A stretch of DNA of 64,000 nucleotides from Gemmatimonadota bacterium (GCA_016719105.1 JADKAQ010000025.1:61101-125100), one strand, 5' to 3'. Positions 1 to 9,139 are shown, counted from the first letter of the stretch. Program-made: numbers and translations. The notes: generated by a model not told the origin, from the sequence alone.

Positions 1-531
1 GGAGAAGGCATGCGTGCGGGAGACGTCGATGCCGATGACCTTGGGGTTGCGCTCCTCGAGCACTTCCTTGAGGAGGAGCCACTGCTGGTCGCCCCACAGC
101 TCGGCGTTGCGCCCGCCGGCGGGGTTGTCGATCACGGCCTTGGCCGTGTAGGCCTTGTAGATCCCGCCCTGCGAGGTGCCGCCTAACGCCAACCGCTCGA
201 CGCAGGAGCCGTCGCCGGGGTCGGCCTTGCCCGAGGCGGCGCACTTGTCGAAGAAGACATAGATCGTGCGCCGACGCGCCGCGAAGGTGGTGGGCGAGAC
301 GATGGACGAGAAGACCGGATCCTCGTTGTACTCGCGCATGGACACGACCCAGAGGTCGATGCCGTGCGTGCGCAGGAGCTTGGGAAGGACGGTCTCCATG
401 CGCTGCTTGAGCCAGCGCTGTTGCGTGGCGGCCTGCTCGCGGAGCGTGCCGAGGGGGCGCGACTGGGCGTCGCCGGGGGCGGCGGCGAGGGTGAGGGCGG
501 CGAGCGTGGCGAGGGCGGCGCGGGACGTCAT
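1..531 (-). CDS. Secreted M24-type (Xaa-Pro peptidase/creatinase-like) protein, N-terminal part
   Basis: The gene runs off the left edge, so only the first 177 codons are visible. The ATG at 531 is followed by a signal-peptide-like stretch (Ala/Leu-rich, ending PGDAQS). The mature part holds QRWLKQRMETVLP, then GIDLWVVSMREYNEDPVF, which is typical of the N-terminal non-catalytic domain of secreted M24 metallopeptidases related to Xaa-Pro aminopeptidase. The metal-binding catalytic domain would lie outside the window, so activity cannot be judged. By family knowledge such proteins trim N-terminal residues next to proline. The codons at 181-188 contain a CGTTAGGC octamer (Ala-Leu-Gly). Confidence 0.7.
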   Translation of the reverse strand, partial: MTSRAALATLAALTLAAAPGDAQSRPLGTLREQAATQQRWLKQRMETVLPKLLRTHGIDLWVVSMREYNEDPVFSSIVSPTTFAARRRTIYVFFDKCAASGKADPGDGSCVERLALGGTSQGGIYKAYTAKAVIDNPAGGRNAELWGDQQWLLLKEVLEERNPKVIGIDVSRTHAFS

Positions 532-761
532 GAGACGGGAGACGGGGGTCGGGGGGGCGAGCGGCGGAGCTGCTCGGGGGGGGGGGGACGAGGCGGAGGG
601 CGGAGCGCGTCGAGGGTGCGACGGGGGTGGAAACGAAATGGTACGCGGTGCGGTGGAATGATGCTGCGAGTTGGGGCGGCAGGTGAGATGTTGTGGTTCG
701 GGGGGGGCCCCCCGCCACGACCACGTCGCTCCCCCCGCTCGCTCGTCGCCCTGCCGCGTCG

Positions 762-1778
762 CTACCGCTTCATGTTCGTCAGCACCAACCCGCCGTCCAA
801 CCAGCCGCGCACCGGGTGTGGCTGGTACGGCGACTCCAGCTCCGCACACTCCTCCGCCGTCAGCACCAGGTCGCACGCCGCCGCGGCCGCGTCGAGCTGC
901 TCGAGCTTCGTCGTCCCGACGATCGGCGCGGTCACCCCGGGACGCGAGAGCAGCCACGCCAGCGCCACCTGCGCCGGCTGCACCCCTCGCCGCGCGGCCA
1001 CCCGGATCGTCGCCTCGACCACGTCCCAATCGGCCGGATGGTCGTACAGCTGGTCGGCCAGCACGCCATCGCCGTCGTCGCGCGGCGACATCCCGTGTCC
1101 CCCGCGCTGGCGCTTCCCGCCTAACAAGCCGCGTGCGAGCGGCGACCACGGGATCACGCCGAGTCCCTGGTCGAGACAGAGCGGGATCATCTCGCGCTCC
1201 TCTTCCCGGTACACGAGGTTGTAGTGGTTCTGCATGCTCACGAACTTCGCCCATCCGTTGCGCTCGGACACCGAGAGGGCCTTCATCAGCTGCCAGGCGA
1301 ACATCGAGCTGGCGCCGAGGTACAGGACCTTCCCCTGCCTGACGAGATGATCCAGCGCGGCCAGCGTCTCCTCCACCGGCGTCTCGGCGTGATGGCGGTG
1401 GATCTGGTACAGGTCGATGCGCTCCACCCCAAGCCGCCGCAGCGAGTCCTCGCACGACTGGATGATGTGCTTGCGCGAGAGCCCGATCCGGTTGGGACCG
1501 TCGCCCATCTTGAGGCGCACCTTCGTTGCGATGACCACTTCGTCGAGGCGCGCGTACTCGCGCAGCGCCCGCCCGGTCACCTCCTCGCTCACCCCGAGCG
1601 AGTACACATCCGCGGTATCGAAGAAGTTGATCCCCAACTCCACCGCCCGCCGGAAGAAGGGGCGTGCCTCCTCCTCCTCGAGCACCCAGGGGCGCCATTG
1701 CCGGGTGCCATAGCTCATGCACCCCAGGGCGATGCGCGAGACGACGAGGCCGGTCTGGCCCAACCGTGTGAACTGCAT
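762..1778 (-). CDS. Aldo/keto reductase
   Basis: A 338-residue single-domain TIM-barrel oxidoreductase of normal family length. The AKR tetrad is visible: Asp54 and Tyr59 in FFDTADVYS, Lys86 in VVIATKVRLK and His127 in DLYQIHRHH. The N-terminus LGQTGLVVSRIALGCMSYG and the late GTTKLEQL segment (NADPH phosphate site region) agree with this. It should reduce an aldehyde or ketone with NADPH in the cytoplasm; the substrate cannot be read from the sequence. It closely resembles the YajO/IolS-like branch, but I do not assign a symbol. It lies 15 bp upstream of nothing on its own strand; the leftward gene is over 200 bp away, across G-rich DNA. Confidence 0.9.
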   Translation of the reverse strand: MQFTRLGQTGLVVSRIALGCMSYGTRQWRPWVLEEEEARPFFRRAVELGINFFDTADVYSLGVSEEVTGRALREYARLDEVVIATKVRLKMGDGPNRIGLSRKHIIQSCEDSLRRLGVERIDLYQIHRHHAETPVEETLAALDHLVRQGKVLYLGASSMFAWQLMKALSVSERNGWAKFVSMQNHYNLVYREEEREMIPLCLDQGLGVIPWSPLARGLLGGKRQRGGHGMSPRDDGDGVLADQLYDHPADWDVVEATIRVAARRGVQPAQVALAWLLSRPGVTAPIVGTTKLEQLDAAAAACDLVLTAEECAELESPYQPHPVRGWLDGGLVLTNMKR

Positions 1779-1793
1779 GAAGACGAGAGGACC

Positions 1794-2336
1794 TCAGCCC
1801 TTGTGGTGCGTCGAGGCGTCGTGATGCACGGCCGAAAAGGTGTGGTCGCGGTGCGCCCGCTTGAGTAGTTGGTAGCGCACGAGCTGCACCACGCCAGCGA
1901 GGACGAGGGCGAACGCCCCCACGGCGATCACGCGCCAGAACAGCGTCGAGCTGGCCATCGACGGCCAGTCGTCGAAGGTGGCACGCGCCGACCCCATGGG
2001 CTCGGCACGCATGGCGATCAGGGCGAGTGAGGCCAGCGACTCGGCCACCGCCTCGAGGACCGCGAACAGCGGGGCGCGCCAGAGCCAGTGCCGCAGCGTG
2101 TAATTCCCCAGGTGCAACGCCGTCATCCCGAACAGGAGGATGAGGCGCACGGCGAACATCGCGCCGGCAAAGACGAGCGAATCGTTAGGCCCCTGCGTGA
2201 ACACCACCGCCCAGAACAAGCGCAGGAAGACGCCCGTGACCAGCGCCATCGCCACGATCGACATCGAGAACCGCCGAATCGCCGGCGGTTCCTCGAGCTT
2301 GAACGTCCCGGTGATTGCAGGAAAGAAGGGAGCCAT
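1794..2336 (-). CDS. Small integral membrane protein of unknown function
   Basis: I do not recognise the family. The chosen start (ATG at 2336, MAPFFPAITGTFKLEEPP) gives 180 residues; a longer frame upstream adds only low-complexity sequence. There are about four hydrophobic segments: MSIVAMALVTGVFLRLFWAVV, a second through MFAVRLILLFGMTALHLG, a third near AVAESLASLALIAM and a fourth near VIAVGAFALVLAGVVQLV. The C-terminus is His-rich (VHHDASTHHKG) and could bind metal, but that is speculation. It ends 15 bp before the aldo/keto reductase start and may be transcribed with it. Confidence 0.6.
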   Translation of the reverse strand: MAPFFPAITGTFKLEEPPAIRRFSMSIVAMALVTGVFLRLFWAVVFTQGPNDSLVFAGAMFAVRLILLFGMTALHLGNYTLRHWLWRAPLFAVLEAVAESLASLALIAMRAEPMGSARATFDDWPSMASSTLFWRVIAVGAFALVLAGVVQLVRYQLLKRAHRDHTFSAVHHDASTHHKG

Positions 2337-2465
2337 GTCGGGGAAGCTAGGGCTCGGAGCGAGGCTCCGACAGCGTGGCGGCGCACACATTCCGTGTGCG
2401 CCGAGGGACACCGCGGCAGCGGCGGAAGATCGGCCGTCGCCACGCCTGTCGTCCGACAACCGTCG

Positions 2466-3479
2466 CTAGCGCACCGCGACCTGCTGCGCGAGCCAGGCAA
2501 GGCTCTCACGCGCATGCACGCGCCAATAGTCCCAATCGTGCTTGCCGGGCCACTCGGCATATGCCGGCGCGAACCCCAGCCGGGTCAGCTCGGCGCGGAG
2601 CACGCGACTCTGGTCGATGAGCCCGTCCTCGGTCCCGCAGTCGAGGAAGATCGCGGGCACGAGGTCGCGACGTGTCGCCGCCAGGCGTTGCGCCCGACGG
2701 AGCGGGTCGCGGGCATACCAGGCGGCGGTGTCGGCACCGAACGCCGGCGCGATGAGCGGCCACATGCGATCGCCCCAGCTTTCGCGCAGCGCGGCGTCGC
2801 TCTGCGCGTACCGCGGCACCCCGTCGAACGGATGTGCGCCCGTGTACGCCGGGGAGACGACGCCGGAGTGGCTTGCCGCGGCGCGAAAGACCTCGGGATA
2901 CTGCAACGCCATCGTCAGCGCGCCGTAGCCACCCATGCTCAACCCGGCGATCGCGCGCTGCGCGCGGCTGGCCACGGTGCGGTAGCGCCGATCGACCGCC
3001 GTCACGAGATCGTGGGCGATGTAGTCGTCGTAGTGCGGCCACGGCACGCAGTACGAGGCGTCGGTGTCATCGCCGGGGCGCGGCTTGAACTCGCGACGGC
3101 AGACCGAGATGTCGAAGAGCCGGTTCCAGGTGGTGTACCACCCGTCGTCGCCATCCGGCATCACGACGACCATCTCCGGCAGGCCAGCGGCGGTGAGCGA
3201 GTCCAGCGTCTCGTCGAGCCTTCCCTGCTTCGTCCAGTCGGTCTCGCTCCCCCAGAGCCCGTGCAGGTAGTAGACCGACGGAAAGCGACGCGCCGGCTGC
3301 GTGGCGTATCCCGGCGGGAGCCAGACGATGGCGCGCTTCTGCGTGCCTAACGCCTGCGACCAGAAGGTGAGCGTATCGACGGTGCCGCGGGGCACCACCT
3401 GCGCCGGCAGGGGGCGCGCGAGCAGCCCCCCGGCGAGCACCGCCGCGACCGGGAGCAGGGCCCGGGCGGCGCGCCTCAC
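2466..3479 (-). CDS. Secreted alpha/beta-hydrolase, esterase D/antigen 85-like family
   Basis: 337 residues from a GTG at 3479 whose GTG overlaps the TGA of the upstream RidA-like gene (GTGA, 4-nt overlap), so the two are probably translationally coupled. An N-terminal signal sequence (RRAARALLPVAAVLAGG ... PLPAQ) predicts export. The putative esterase fold (PF00756-like) is shown by YYLHGLWGSETDW, MVVVMPDGDDGWYTTW, the nucleophile elbow GLSMGGYGAL, an acidic residue in LDCGTEDGLID and the catalytic-type His in GKHDWDYW. It should hydrolyse an ester in the periplasm or outside the cell; the substrate is unknown. Confidence 0.85.
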   Translation of the reverse strand: MRRAARALLPVAAVLAGGLLARPLPAQVVPRGTVDTLTFWSQALGTQKRAIVWLPPGYATQPARRFPSVYYLHGLWGSETDWTKQGRLDETLDSLTAAGLPEMVVVMPDGDDGWYTTWNRLFDISVCRREFKPRPGDDTDASYCVPWPHYDDYIAHDLVTAVDRRYRTVASRAQRAIAGLSMGGYGALTMALQYPEVFRAAASHSGVVSPAYTGAHPFDGVPRYAQSDAALRESWGDRMWPLIAPAFGADTAAWYARDPLRRAQRLAATRRDLVPAIFLDCGTEDGLIDQSRVLRAELTRLGFAPAYAEWPGKHDWDYWRVHARESLAWLAQQVAVR

Positions 3480-3958
3480 GGCACCGCCGCGATGCACTCG
3501 ATCTCCACCCGGGCGCCGAGGGCCAGCCCGTTCGCCCCGAGCGCGCTGCGCGCCGGCTTGTTGCGCGGGAAGAAGGTCGTGTAGATCTCGTTCATCGCAT
3601 CCCACTCGCGCATGTCGGCCATGAAGACGGTGCACTTCACCACGCGGTCGAGCGAGGATCCGCTCTTCTCCAGCACGTCCTTGATGTTCTCCATGGTTTG
3701 CCGAGTCTCGGCCTGGATCCCGCCGGGTACGACACCCCCCTGCGCGCTGGCCGAGGTCCCGATCTGCCCGGCCAGGAAGAGGAGGTTGCCGACCTGCACC
3801 GCCGGCGAGAAGGGGCGCGTCGGCTTGCCGTAGGGGAGGTGCCAGGTGACCCCGTTCTCGGTCACGGAGGCGGGCGACGGCGCGGGGGCAGGCGTCGGCG
3901 TGGCGCGCGAGCATGCCCCAACCACGAGCAGCGGGAGAACCAGCAGTCGAGCGTTCAT
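3476..3958 (-). CDS. RidA/YjgF-family lipoprotein
   Basis: ATG at 3958 gives 160 residues with a lipoprotein signal MNARLLVLPLLVVGAC; the lipobox Cys would anchor it to a membrane. The RidA domain follows: PYGKPTRPFSPAVQVGNLLFLAGQIG, ETRQTMENIKDVLEKSGSSLDRVVK and the C-terminal ARVEIECIAAVP. The RidA-conserved Arg in the NKPARSALGANGLALGARVEIE block is present. Cytoplasmic RidA deaminates reactive enamines; an exported lipoprotein version must do something else or act on periplasmic substrates, which is inference. A 14-codon N-terminal extension to an upstream ATG is possible but would bury the signal peptide. Confidence 0.85.
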   Translation of the reverse strand: MNARLLVLPLLVVGACSRATPTPAPAPSPASVTENGVTWHLPYGKPTRPFSPAVQVGNLLFLAGQIGTSASAQGGVVPGGIQAETRQTMENIKDVLEKSGSSLDRVVKCTVFMADMREWDAMNEIYTTFFPRNKPARSALGANGLALGARVEIECIAAVP

Positions 3959-4085
3959 CGGTATGGAGAGGTGAAGGGGAAAGGTGTCGGGAGCGTCCAC
4001 GACCGCCTGGTCGTCACTCGGCCTGCGTGACTGCGGCGCCCCGGCCGTCGCCGGGGTGCCCGCGGCCCGTGCATCGTCCCGTCGC

Positions 4086-5156
4086 TCACGTCAGCGACTC
4101 GTGCAGCAGCGAATGAAAATGGTGCACGCCATTTTCCCTGGTCGCCGAGTAGCGCCCGCGATCGTAGATGCGCGATCGCAGGTTGCGCTGCACGGCTTCG
4201 CAGATCGCGATGTCCTCGTCCTGGATCTCGAAGCTGAAGTCGGTGATGCGCGCCCAATCCGGGTCGTTGTCGGCCGGCGGGTTCACCGCGTACCAGTCGA
4301 AGCGGACGCGCGTCGTGTTGTGGTCGATGGGGAGGACGATGTTGGTCTGCATCTGCCCCTGGTAGATGTTGAGCATCCAGTTGGGATAGATCCAGTAGTA
4401 ATGCGCCTCATCGTCACCGGCGCGCGGGATGTACTTGCGGTCGGCCGCGTGCGCCGCGAGGGGGCGCAGCGGCGCGTACTGGCGCGAGTAGTACCGATGC
4501 GGCTCGACGACGTACCGGTCCACATCGAGCTCCTTGTGCAGCCCGGGGTGCACGACCGACACGTGATACCCCTCGAGGTAGTTGTCGACGTAGACCTTCC
4601 AGTTGCAGTGGATCGTCCACTCCCGCGACATGACGTAGCGCATGCGCTCGGCGTGGAAGCGCTCGCACTGCTGCGGAATGTCCTCGATGAAGTGCGCGAG
4701 CGGCGGCGCCTTGAGGTCGAGGTTGGCGAAGACGAGGGGGCCCCACGTGGCGACCTGCACCGGGAGCAGCTGGAAGTCGCCGGGGGAAAAGTTGGCGGTC
4801 CCTTCCATGCCGGGCGCACGGACCAGCGCCCCCTGGAGGCTGTAGGTCCACCCGTGATACTTGCACTGCATGCTTTGTCGTCGACCGCACCCGGTCGCGA
4901 CCGGACCCGCGCGATGCAGGCAGACGTTGTGAAAGCCGCGCAAGACCTCGCCATCGCGCACGATCACGATCGACTCGTTGGCGATCTCCGCGGTGAGGTA
5001 CGAACCGCTCTCCGCCAGCTGCTCCGTCCGCCCCACGAGCTGCCACGTCTTCGCGAAGATCTTCCCCACCTCGAGCTCGAGGTAGACCGGATCGTTGTAC
5101 AGCCTCGCCGGGATCGTGGAGGCGTGGGAGACGTCGAGGTTGAACGAAAAGGGCAT
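4086..5156 (-). CDS. Rieske non-heme iron oxygenase, large (alpha) subunit
   Basis: 356 residues from ATG 5156 (MPFSFNLDVSHAST). The Rieske [2Fe-2S] ligands are visible as Cys79-x-His81 and Cys98-x2-His101 (NVCLHRAG ... QCKYHGW). The mononuclear iron site is in DNYLEGYHVSVVH, with His198 and His203 as two of the ligands. This architecture is that of aromatic-ring-hydroxylating dioxygenases and choline/carnitine monooxygenase relatives. It needs a reductase partner that is not seen in the window. The neighbours are a coupled esterase and RidA downstream and a penicillin-acylase-type hydrolase 69 bp upstream, so a catabolic role for an amide- or ester-linked compound is possible but unproven. 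Confidence 0.9.
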   Translation of the reverse strand: MPFSFNLDVSHASTIPARLYNDPVYLELEVGKIFAKTWQLVGRTEQLAESGSYLTAEIANESIVIVRDGEVLRGFHNVCLHRAGPVATGCGRRQSMQCKYHGWTYSLQGALVRAPGMEGTANFSPGDFQLLPVQVATWGPLVFANLDLKAPPLAHFIEDIPQQCERFHAERMRYVMSREWTIHCNWKVYVDNYLEGYHVSVVHPGLHKELDVDRYVVEPHRYYSRQYAPLRPLAAHAADRKYIPRAGDDEAHYYWIYPNWMLNIYQGQMQTNIVLPIDHNTTRVRFDWYAVNPPADNDPDWARITDFSFEIQDEDIAICEAVQRNLRSRIYDRGRYSATRENGVHHFHSLLHESLT

Positions 5157-5225
5157 GCGCGCGACCCTACGGGAGGGAACGACGGCAGCAACGCGTGAGA
5201 CGCGACGGCACCGACCGTCTCGCAC

Positions 5226-7613
5226 TCATCGCGTCGCCCGGCGTTGTGGTTGCAGCCAGAGGACCTGCTCGGTTTCCTGCTCGACACGCTTGCGGCTGTA
5301 GACGAGGGGGAAATAGTCATCCTTGCCCCACAGCGGCAACAGGTCGCCGTAGTGCGCGCTGCGCGGATCCGCGGACTGGCCCGGGACGTTGGTCACGACG
5401 GAGCGGTCGAAGTCGCCCAGGTCGATGATTTCGCGGAAGGACGCGCCAGCGGTCTGCTTGAAGTCGCGCCCGCCGGTCGCGTAGACCGTGTTCCCGTCGC
5501 CACCGCGGGAGGCCGACGGGAGGTCGTAGCGCGAGGAGAGCGGATGGCGGAAGACCGCCAGGTGCACGTCGCCGTACCGCCAGGCGGCGCGGTCGGCCCC
5601 AAAGCGGCGCGTGAGGTCGGCGACGGCGTCGTCGAGCGCGCCGAGGAGGAGGGAGTCGCTGGCCGGGGTCGCCGACGTGGCCAGCGTTCGTTCCAGCCAC
5701 TGGTACTCGGGGCGCAGCGCGAGCGCCGCGCTCGTCTCCCGATCGTCGGGGAGCTGGGCCGCGATCGCTCGGCGGTAGACGGCCGGGGCCCACGCGGCGA
5801 AGAGCGTCGGGGCCACCTGGTCGCGCGACATGCGCAGGTTCCAGTCGGCCAGGAGCCTCACGTCCGCTCGTCCCGAGACCCCCCACCGGTTCGCCGCCGC
5901 CGTGAGCGAAGGAACGAGCGCCTCGGCCAGCTTGGAGTGGTCGTCGTGTTGCAACTGCCGGAAATCGTCGACGGTGAACTTGCGCGGCTGGCGCAGGACC
6001 TCGTGCACGCGATCGATGCGATAGCGCGAGGCCCACTCGTACGAGAGCGGGATGGGGTAGCTGTCGGGGAGAATGTTGTGGTTCGCCGTGGCGATGTAGC
6101 CCTCGGCCGGATTGAAGGCGCGCGGCAGCTGCATCCCGGGGACGAAGCCCGACCACTCGTGGCTCCCTTCGCCGGGGACCGGGAGGAGCCCGGACCAGCT
6201 GCGCGTGGGCATGAGTCCGCCGGCCACCCACCCGATGTTCCCGTCGACGTCGGCGTAGATCATGTTCTCGCTCGGCATGAGCCAGCGCGTCATCGCCGCC
6301 TGGAACTGCGGCCAGTTGCGCGCACGGTTGAGCGAGAGTGAGGCGAGGTAGGAGGCGGTCCCCGGCTCGGCGTGCACCGAGCGGATGGCGAAGGCGCGCC
6401 GGCGCGCGGTGTCGACGGAGACGATGGGGCCGTGCACGGTGTAGCGCAGGGTGACGACGCGCGGCGCCTCCCCCTTCACGCGAATCGTGTCGGTGATGGA
6501 CTGCACATGGCGCCAGGCGCCCTTGTGGCGGTAGCAGTCGAGCGAGGATTCGGTCCGGTGGGGAACCGATTGGTTTGGCGAGGACGCGGCGGCGGTGGCA
6601 CGTTGTTGTTGGGGGGGGCCCCCCGGTCGCGCCGGGCAGGCGCCTAACGTCTCCACGTACACGTCCTGCTGGTCCATCCCCACCACCGTCAGCCCGAAGG
6701 CGATGCGGTCATTGTGCCCGATCGACACCCCCGGGCTCGCCGGCTCCCCTGCCCCGATCACGTTCCACCCCGGTGCCACCAGGTGGGTGAGGTATCGCAC
6801 CGCCGGGTTCGTGATGACGCGGTGCGGATCGTTGGCGAGGATCGGCCGCCCGGTGGCAGTCTTGCGCCCGCTGACGGTCCAGTTGTTCGACCCTTCGATG
6901 CGGTTGTACGCCACGTCGGCAAAGGCCGACCCGAAGCCACCTAACGATGCGGCACCGATCCCGGCCAGGTCGAGCCCCGGCGCCGGGTCGAGTGCGCGCA
7001 CCGGATCGACCGGGAGGAGTGCCTCGACCCGCTTGGCCCCGAGCTTGGCGACCAGCTGCGCACGGAGCACCTCCGACGACCCGTTCGAGACGCCGGAAAG
7101 CCCGGTGGCACGAGACAGCGGCACCTCGATGCTCCACGGCTCTGGGCGAAAGCCGAGCATCCCGAACTCGGGCGGGAGCGAGTCGCCGGCCTGCGCGATG
7201 TACGCGTTCACCCCGCTCACGAAGGCGGTGACGATCGCCTTGGCGTCGGGCGCGTAGGCCGCCCACTCCTTCTTCATGTCGCCGCGGTACTTGAAGGTGC
7301 GCGCGAAGCGATCACGATCCACCGCCGAGGGCCCCAGGACCTCCGCCAGCCGACCTTCGCCCGCTCGCCGCCACATCTCCATCTGGAAGAGGCGATCCTG
7401 CGCCACGACGAATCCCTGCGCGAAGAAGAGGTCGTGCGTGTTCTTCGCGTAGATGTGCGGCACCCCCCACCGATCGCGGCGCACTTCCACGGAGGCCGTG
7501 AGCCCCGGCACCTGCAGACGCCGCTCCTCCACCGCACGCCCGCGCCAGGCGACCGCCCCCGAGGCTGCCAGCGCTGTCACGCCAGCGAGGATCCATCCGC
7601 GATGTGCCGCCAT
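5226..7613 (-). CDS. Penicillin-acylase-family (S45) Ntn hydrolase
   Basis: 795 residues from ATG 7613; a GTG at 7655 could add 14. An N-terminal hydrophobic segment (GWILAGVTALAASGAVAW) exports the precursor. The family hallmarks are in order: DRWGVPHIYA, DLFFAQGFVVAQDRLFQMEMWRR, and the autocleavage site RIEGSNNWTVSG, where Ser (about residue 242) becomes the N-terminal nucleophile of the beta subunit. Further on are HRVITNPAVRYLTHL and the C-terminal DLPSASRGGDGNTV. Such enzymes hydrolyse amides (beta-lactam side chains, acyl-homoserine lactones, other N-acyl compounds); the substrate here is unknown. Oddity: a short Gly/Pro/Gln-rich insertion (PARPGGPPQQQRATAAASS) is encoded by a G8C6 palindrome at 6611-6624. 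Confidence 0.9.
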   Translation of the reverse strand: MAAHRGWILAGVTALAASGAVAWRGRAVEERRLQVPGLTASVEVRRDRWGVPHIYAKNTHDLFFAQGFVVAQDRLFQMEMWRRAGEGRLAEVLGPSAVDRDRFARTFKYRGDMKKEWAAYAPDAKAIVTAFVSGVNAYIAQAGDSLPPEFGMLGFRPEPWSIEVPLSRATGLSGVSNGSSEVLRAQLVAKLGAKRVEALLPVDPVRALDPAPGLDLAGIGAASLGGFGSAFADVAYNRIEGSNNWTVSGRKTATGRPILANDPHRVITNPAVRYLTHLVAPGWNVIGAGEPASPGVSIGHNDRIAFGLTVVGMDQQDVYVETLGACPARPGGPPQQQRATAAASSPNQSVPHRTESSLDCYRHKGAWRHVQSITDTIRVKGEAPRVVTLRYTVHGPIVSVDTARRRAFAIRSVHAEPGTASYLASLSLNRARNWPQFQAAMTRWLMPSENMIYADVDGNIGWVAGGLMPTRSWSGLLPVPGEGSHEWSGFVPGMQLPRAFNPAEGYIATANHNILPDSYPIPLSYEWASRYRIDRVHEVLRQPRKFTVDDFRQLQHDDHSKLAEALVPSLTAAANRWGVSGRADVRLLADWNLRMSRDQVAPTLFAAWAPAVYRRAIAAQLPDDRETSAALALRPEYQWLERTLATSATPASDSLLLGALDDAVADLTRRFGADRAAWRYGDVHLAVFRHPLSSRYDLPSASRGGDGNTVYATGGRDFKQTAGASFREIIDLGDFDRSVVTNVPGQSADPRSAHYGDLLPLWGKDDYFPLVYSRKRVEQETEQVLWLQPQRRATR

Positions 7614-7788
7614 GCCCGTCTTCGTCCGCGTCGGTGGTGTTCGCCCTCGCGCCACTCGGCGCGCGCCCCTACAACGTTGCGTCGCGACAACGGTCGCGCG
7701 GAAGGGACGCGCCCCAACTCGAGGCCACTGGTCAGTGCGCGGCGCCTGCGGCGAGGGCGCGCACGCCGAGAGACAGGCGACTCACGCC

Positions 7789-8571
7789 TTACTTGATCCA
7801 GTGTCCGATCCGCCCCCACCGAATCGCCGTGATGAACGCGAGCGGGCGATCGCTCTCGGCGTTCCACGAGTAGTACACGAAGAGCGGGCGCCCACGAAAG
7901 TTCTCGCGCGGCACGACGCCCCAGTAGCGCGAGTCCTTCGAGTTGTAGCGGTTGTCGCCCATCATGAAGTAGTGCCCCTGCGGCACCACGAGCGGTCCCC
8001 AGTAGTCGTGCGTCGGCTGCGCCGGTGCCGCGCCGAAGCGCGAGGCGGTGAGTGCGATCTCCTTCTGCCAATCGAAGAGCGGACTCACCTCGTTGGGATC
8101 GCCCGCCTCCGACGACGCACCATAGCCCTGCCGCTGCTCGATCCCGTTCACGAAGAGTTTCGCGTCGCGCATGTGCAGCGTGTCACCCGGCATCCCCACG
8201 ATGCGCTTGACCAGCGTCGGCGTGGGATCCCACGGCTGGTCGACTTGAGGCGGCGACACAAAGACCGCGATGTCGTAGCGCGCCGGCTCGGCGTAGCCGG
8301 GAAGGTTCACGTTGCTGAAGGGGACGTGCGGACCGAAGCGCAGCTTGTTGACGAAGAGCCAGTCCCCCACGAGCATCGACGGGATCATGCTCCCCGAGGG
8401 GATGCGATACGCCTCGAAGAAGAAGGCGCGGATGAAGAAGAAGAGCAGGATCGCACCGCCGATCCCCTTCACATTCTCCCACAGTGCGCTCTTCGAGAAC
8501 GACGAGCCGCTCGACTTCTTGCGTGACTGGGCGACGACGTTGTTGGGCTTGGATGACTTCTTGGCGCTCAT
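7789..8571 (-). CDS. lepB: Signal peptidase I
   Basis: 260 residues. A Lys-rich N-terminus is followed by one membrane anchor (GGAILLFFFIRAFFFEAY). The catalytic Ser61 lies in IPSGSMIPSML and the general base Lys122 in VKRIVGMPGD. Box E is seen as MMGDNRYNSKDSRYWG. These define the S26 Ser-Lys dyad peptidase that removes signal peptides on the periplasmic side of the inner membrane. Its likely clients in this window include the exported hydrolases on both sides. It lies 175 bp upstream of the acylase, on the same strand. Confidence 0.96.
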   Translation of the reverse strand: MSAKKSSKPNNVVAQSRKKSSGSSFSKSALWENVKGIGGAILLFFFIRAFFFEAYRIPSGSMIPSMLVGDWLFVNKLRFGPHVPFSNVNLPGYAEPARYDIAVFVSPPQVDQPWDPTPTLVKRIVGMPGDTLHMRDAKLFVNGIEQRQGYGASSEAGDPNEVSPLFDWQKEIALTASRFGAAPAQPTHDYWGPLVVPQGHYFMMGDNRYNSKDSRYWGVVPRENFRGRPLFVYYSWNAESDRPLAFITAIRWGRIGHWIK

Positions 8572-8706
8572 GCGGCTCGGGCGGATCGGGCGACGTGAGT
8601 GGGTCGGGAGGCGGCGGAGCAGGCAATTTAACTACGACGGCGCGCGCGTCGTGTTCCATCGTTCGAGCGCGCGGGGGACGAGTGGGACGCGCGGGGGCCC
8701 GATGCA

Positions 8707-8741
8707 CGAGAGGCGCGCCTCCAGGGGAGACGCGCCTCTCG
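8707..8741 (-). terminator. Hairpin terminator downstream of the SWIB gene
   Basis: A perfect 11-bp inverted repeat (CGAGAGGCGCG / CGCGCCTCTCG) with a 13-nt loop begins about 24 nt after the stop of the SWIB gene at 8765. There is no strong T-run, so it may be a weak intrinsic terminator or an mRNA 3' stabiliser. Confidence 0.6.
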
Positions 8742-8764
8742 CGAGGTCGGCGTGGTGTCGCCGC

Positions 8765-9139
8765 TTACTTCTTGAGGTGCTTGTTGACGAGCGCCGTCAT
8801 CTCGAACATCGAGACGGTCTTCTTGCCACCGAACACCTTCTTCAGCGCCTCGTCGGCGTTGATGTTGCGCTTGTTCTTCGAGTCCTGCAGGCCGTTCTTG
8901 TGGATATAGCCCCACAGGTCCTTGGCAACCTGGGAACGCGGACGCGGCTTCGGGCCGATCACCGCCGCGAGCTCCGTGGTCGGCGTCATCGGCGCCATGA
9001 ACGCCGGATTCGGCTTCCGCTTCGCAGCGGGCTTCTTTGCAGCAGCCTTCTTCGCAGGCGCCTTCTTGGCGGCAGCCTTCTTCGGAGCAGCCTTCTTCGG
9101 CGCGGCCTTCTTCGCAGCGGCCTTCTTCTTAGCGGCCAT
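8765..9139 (-). CDS. SWIB/MDM2-domain protein with histone-H1-like Lys/Ala tail
   Basis: 124 residues from ATG 9139, chosen because AGGAG lies about 7 nt upstream; a longer frame to 9232 lacks this. The first 40 residues are AAKK/APKK repeats like those of histone H1 and the bacterial HU-like tails. The rest is a SWIB domain: SQVAKDLWGYIHKNGLQD, KRNINADEALKKVFGGKKTVSMFEM. In bacteria (for example chlamydiae) such proteins are linked to chromosome compaction or topoisomerase function. Here it likely binds DNA through the basic tail. The intergenic DNA upstream holds six palindromes that could be its control region or its binding sites. Confidence 0.88.
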   Translation of the reverse strand: MAAKKKAAAKKAAPKKAAPKKAAAKKAPAKKAAAKKPAAKRKPNPAFMAPMTPTTELAAVIGPKPRPRSQVAKDLWGYIHKNGLQDSKNKRNINADEALKKVFGGKKTVSMFEMTALVNKHLKK

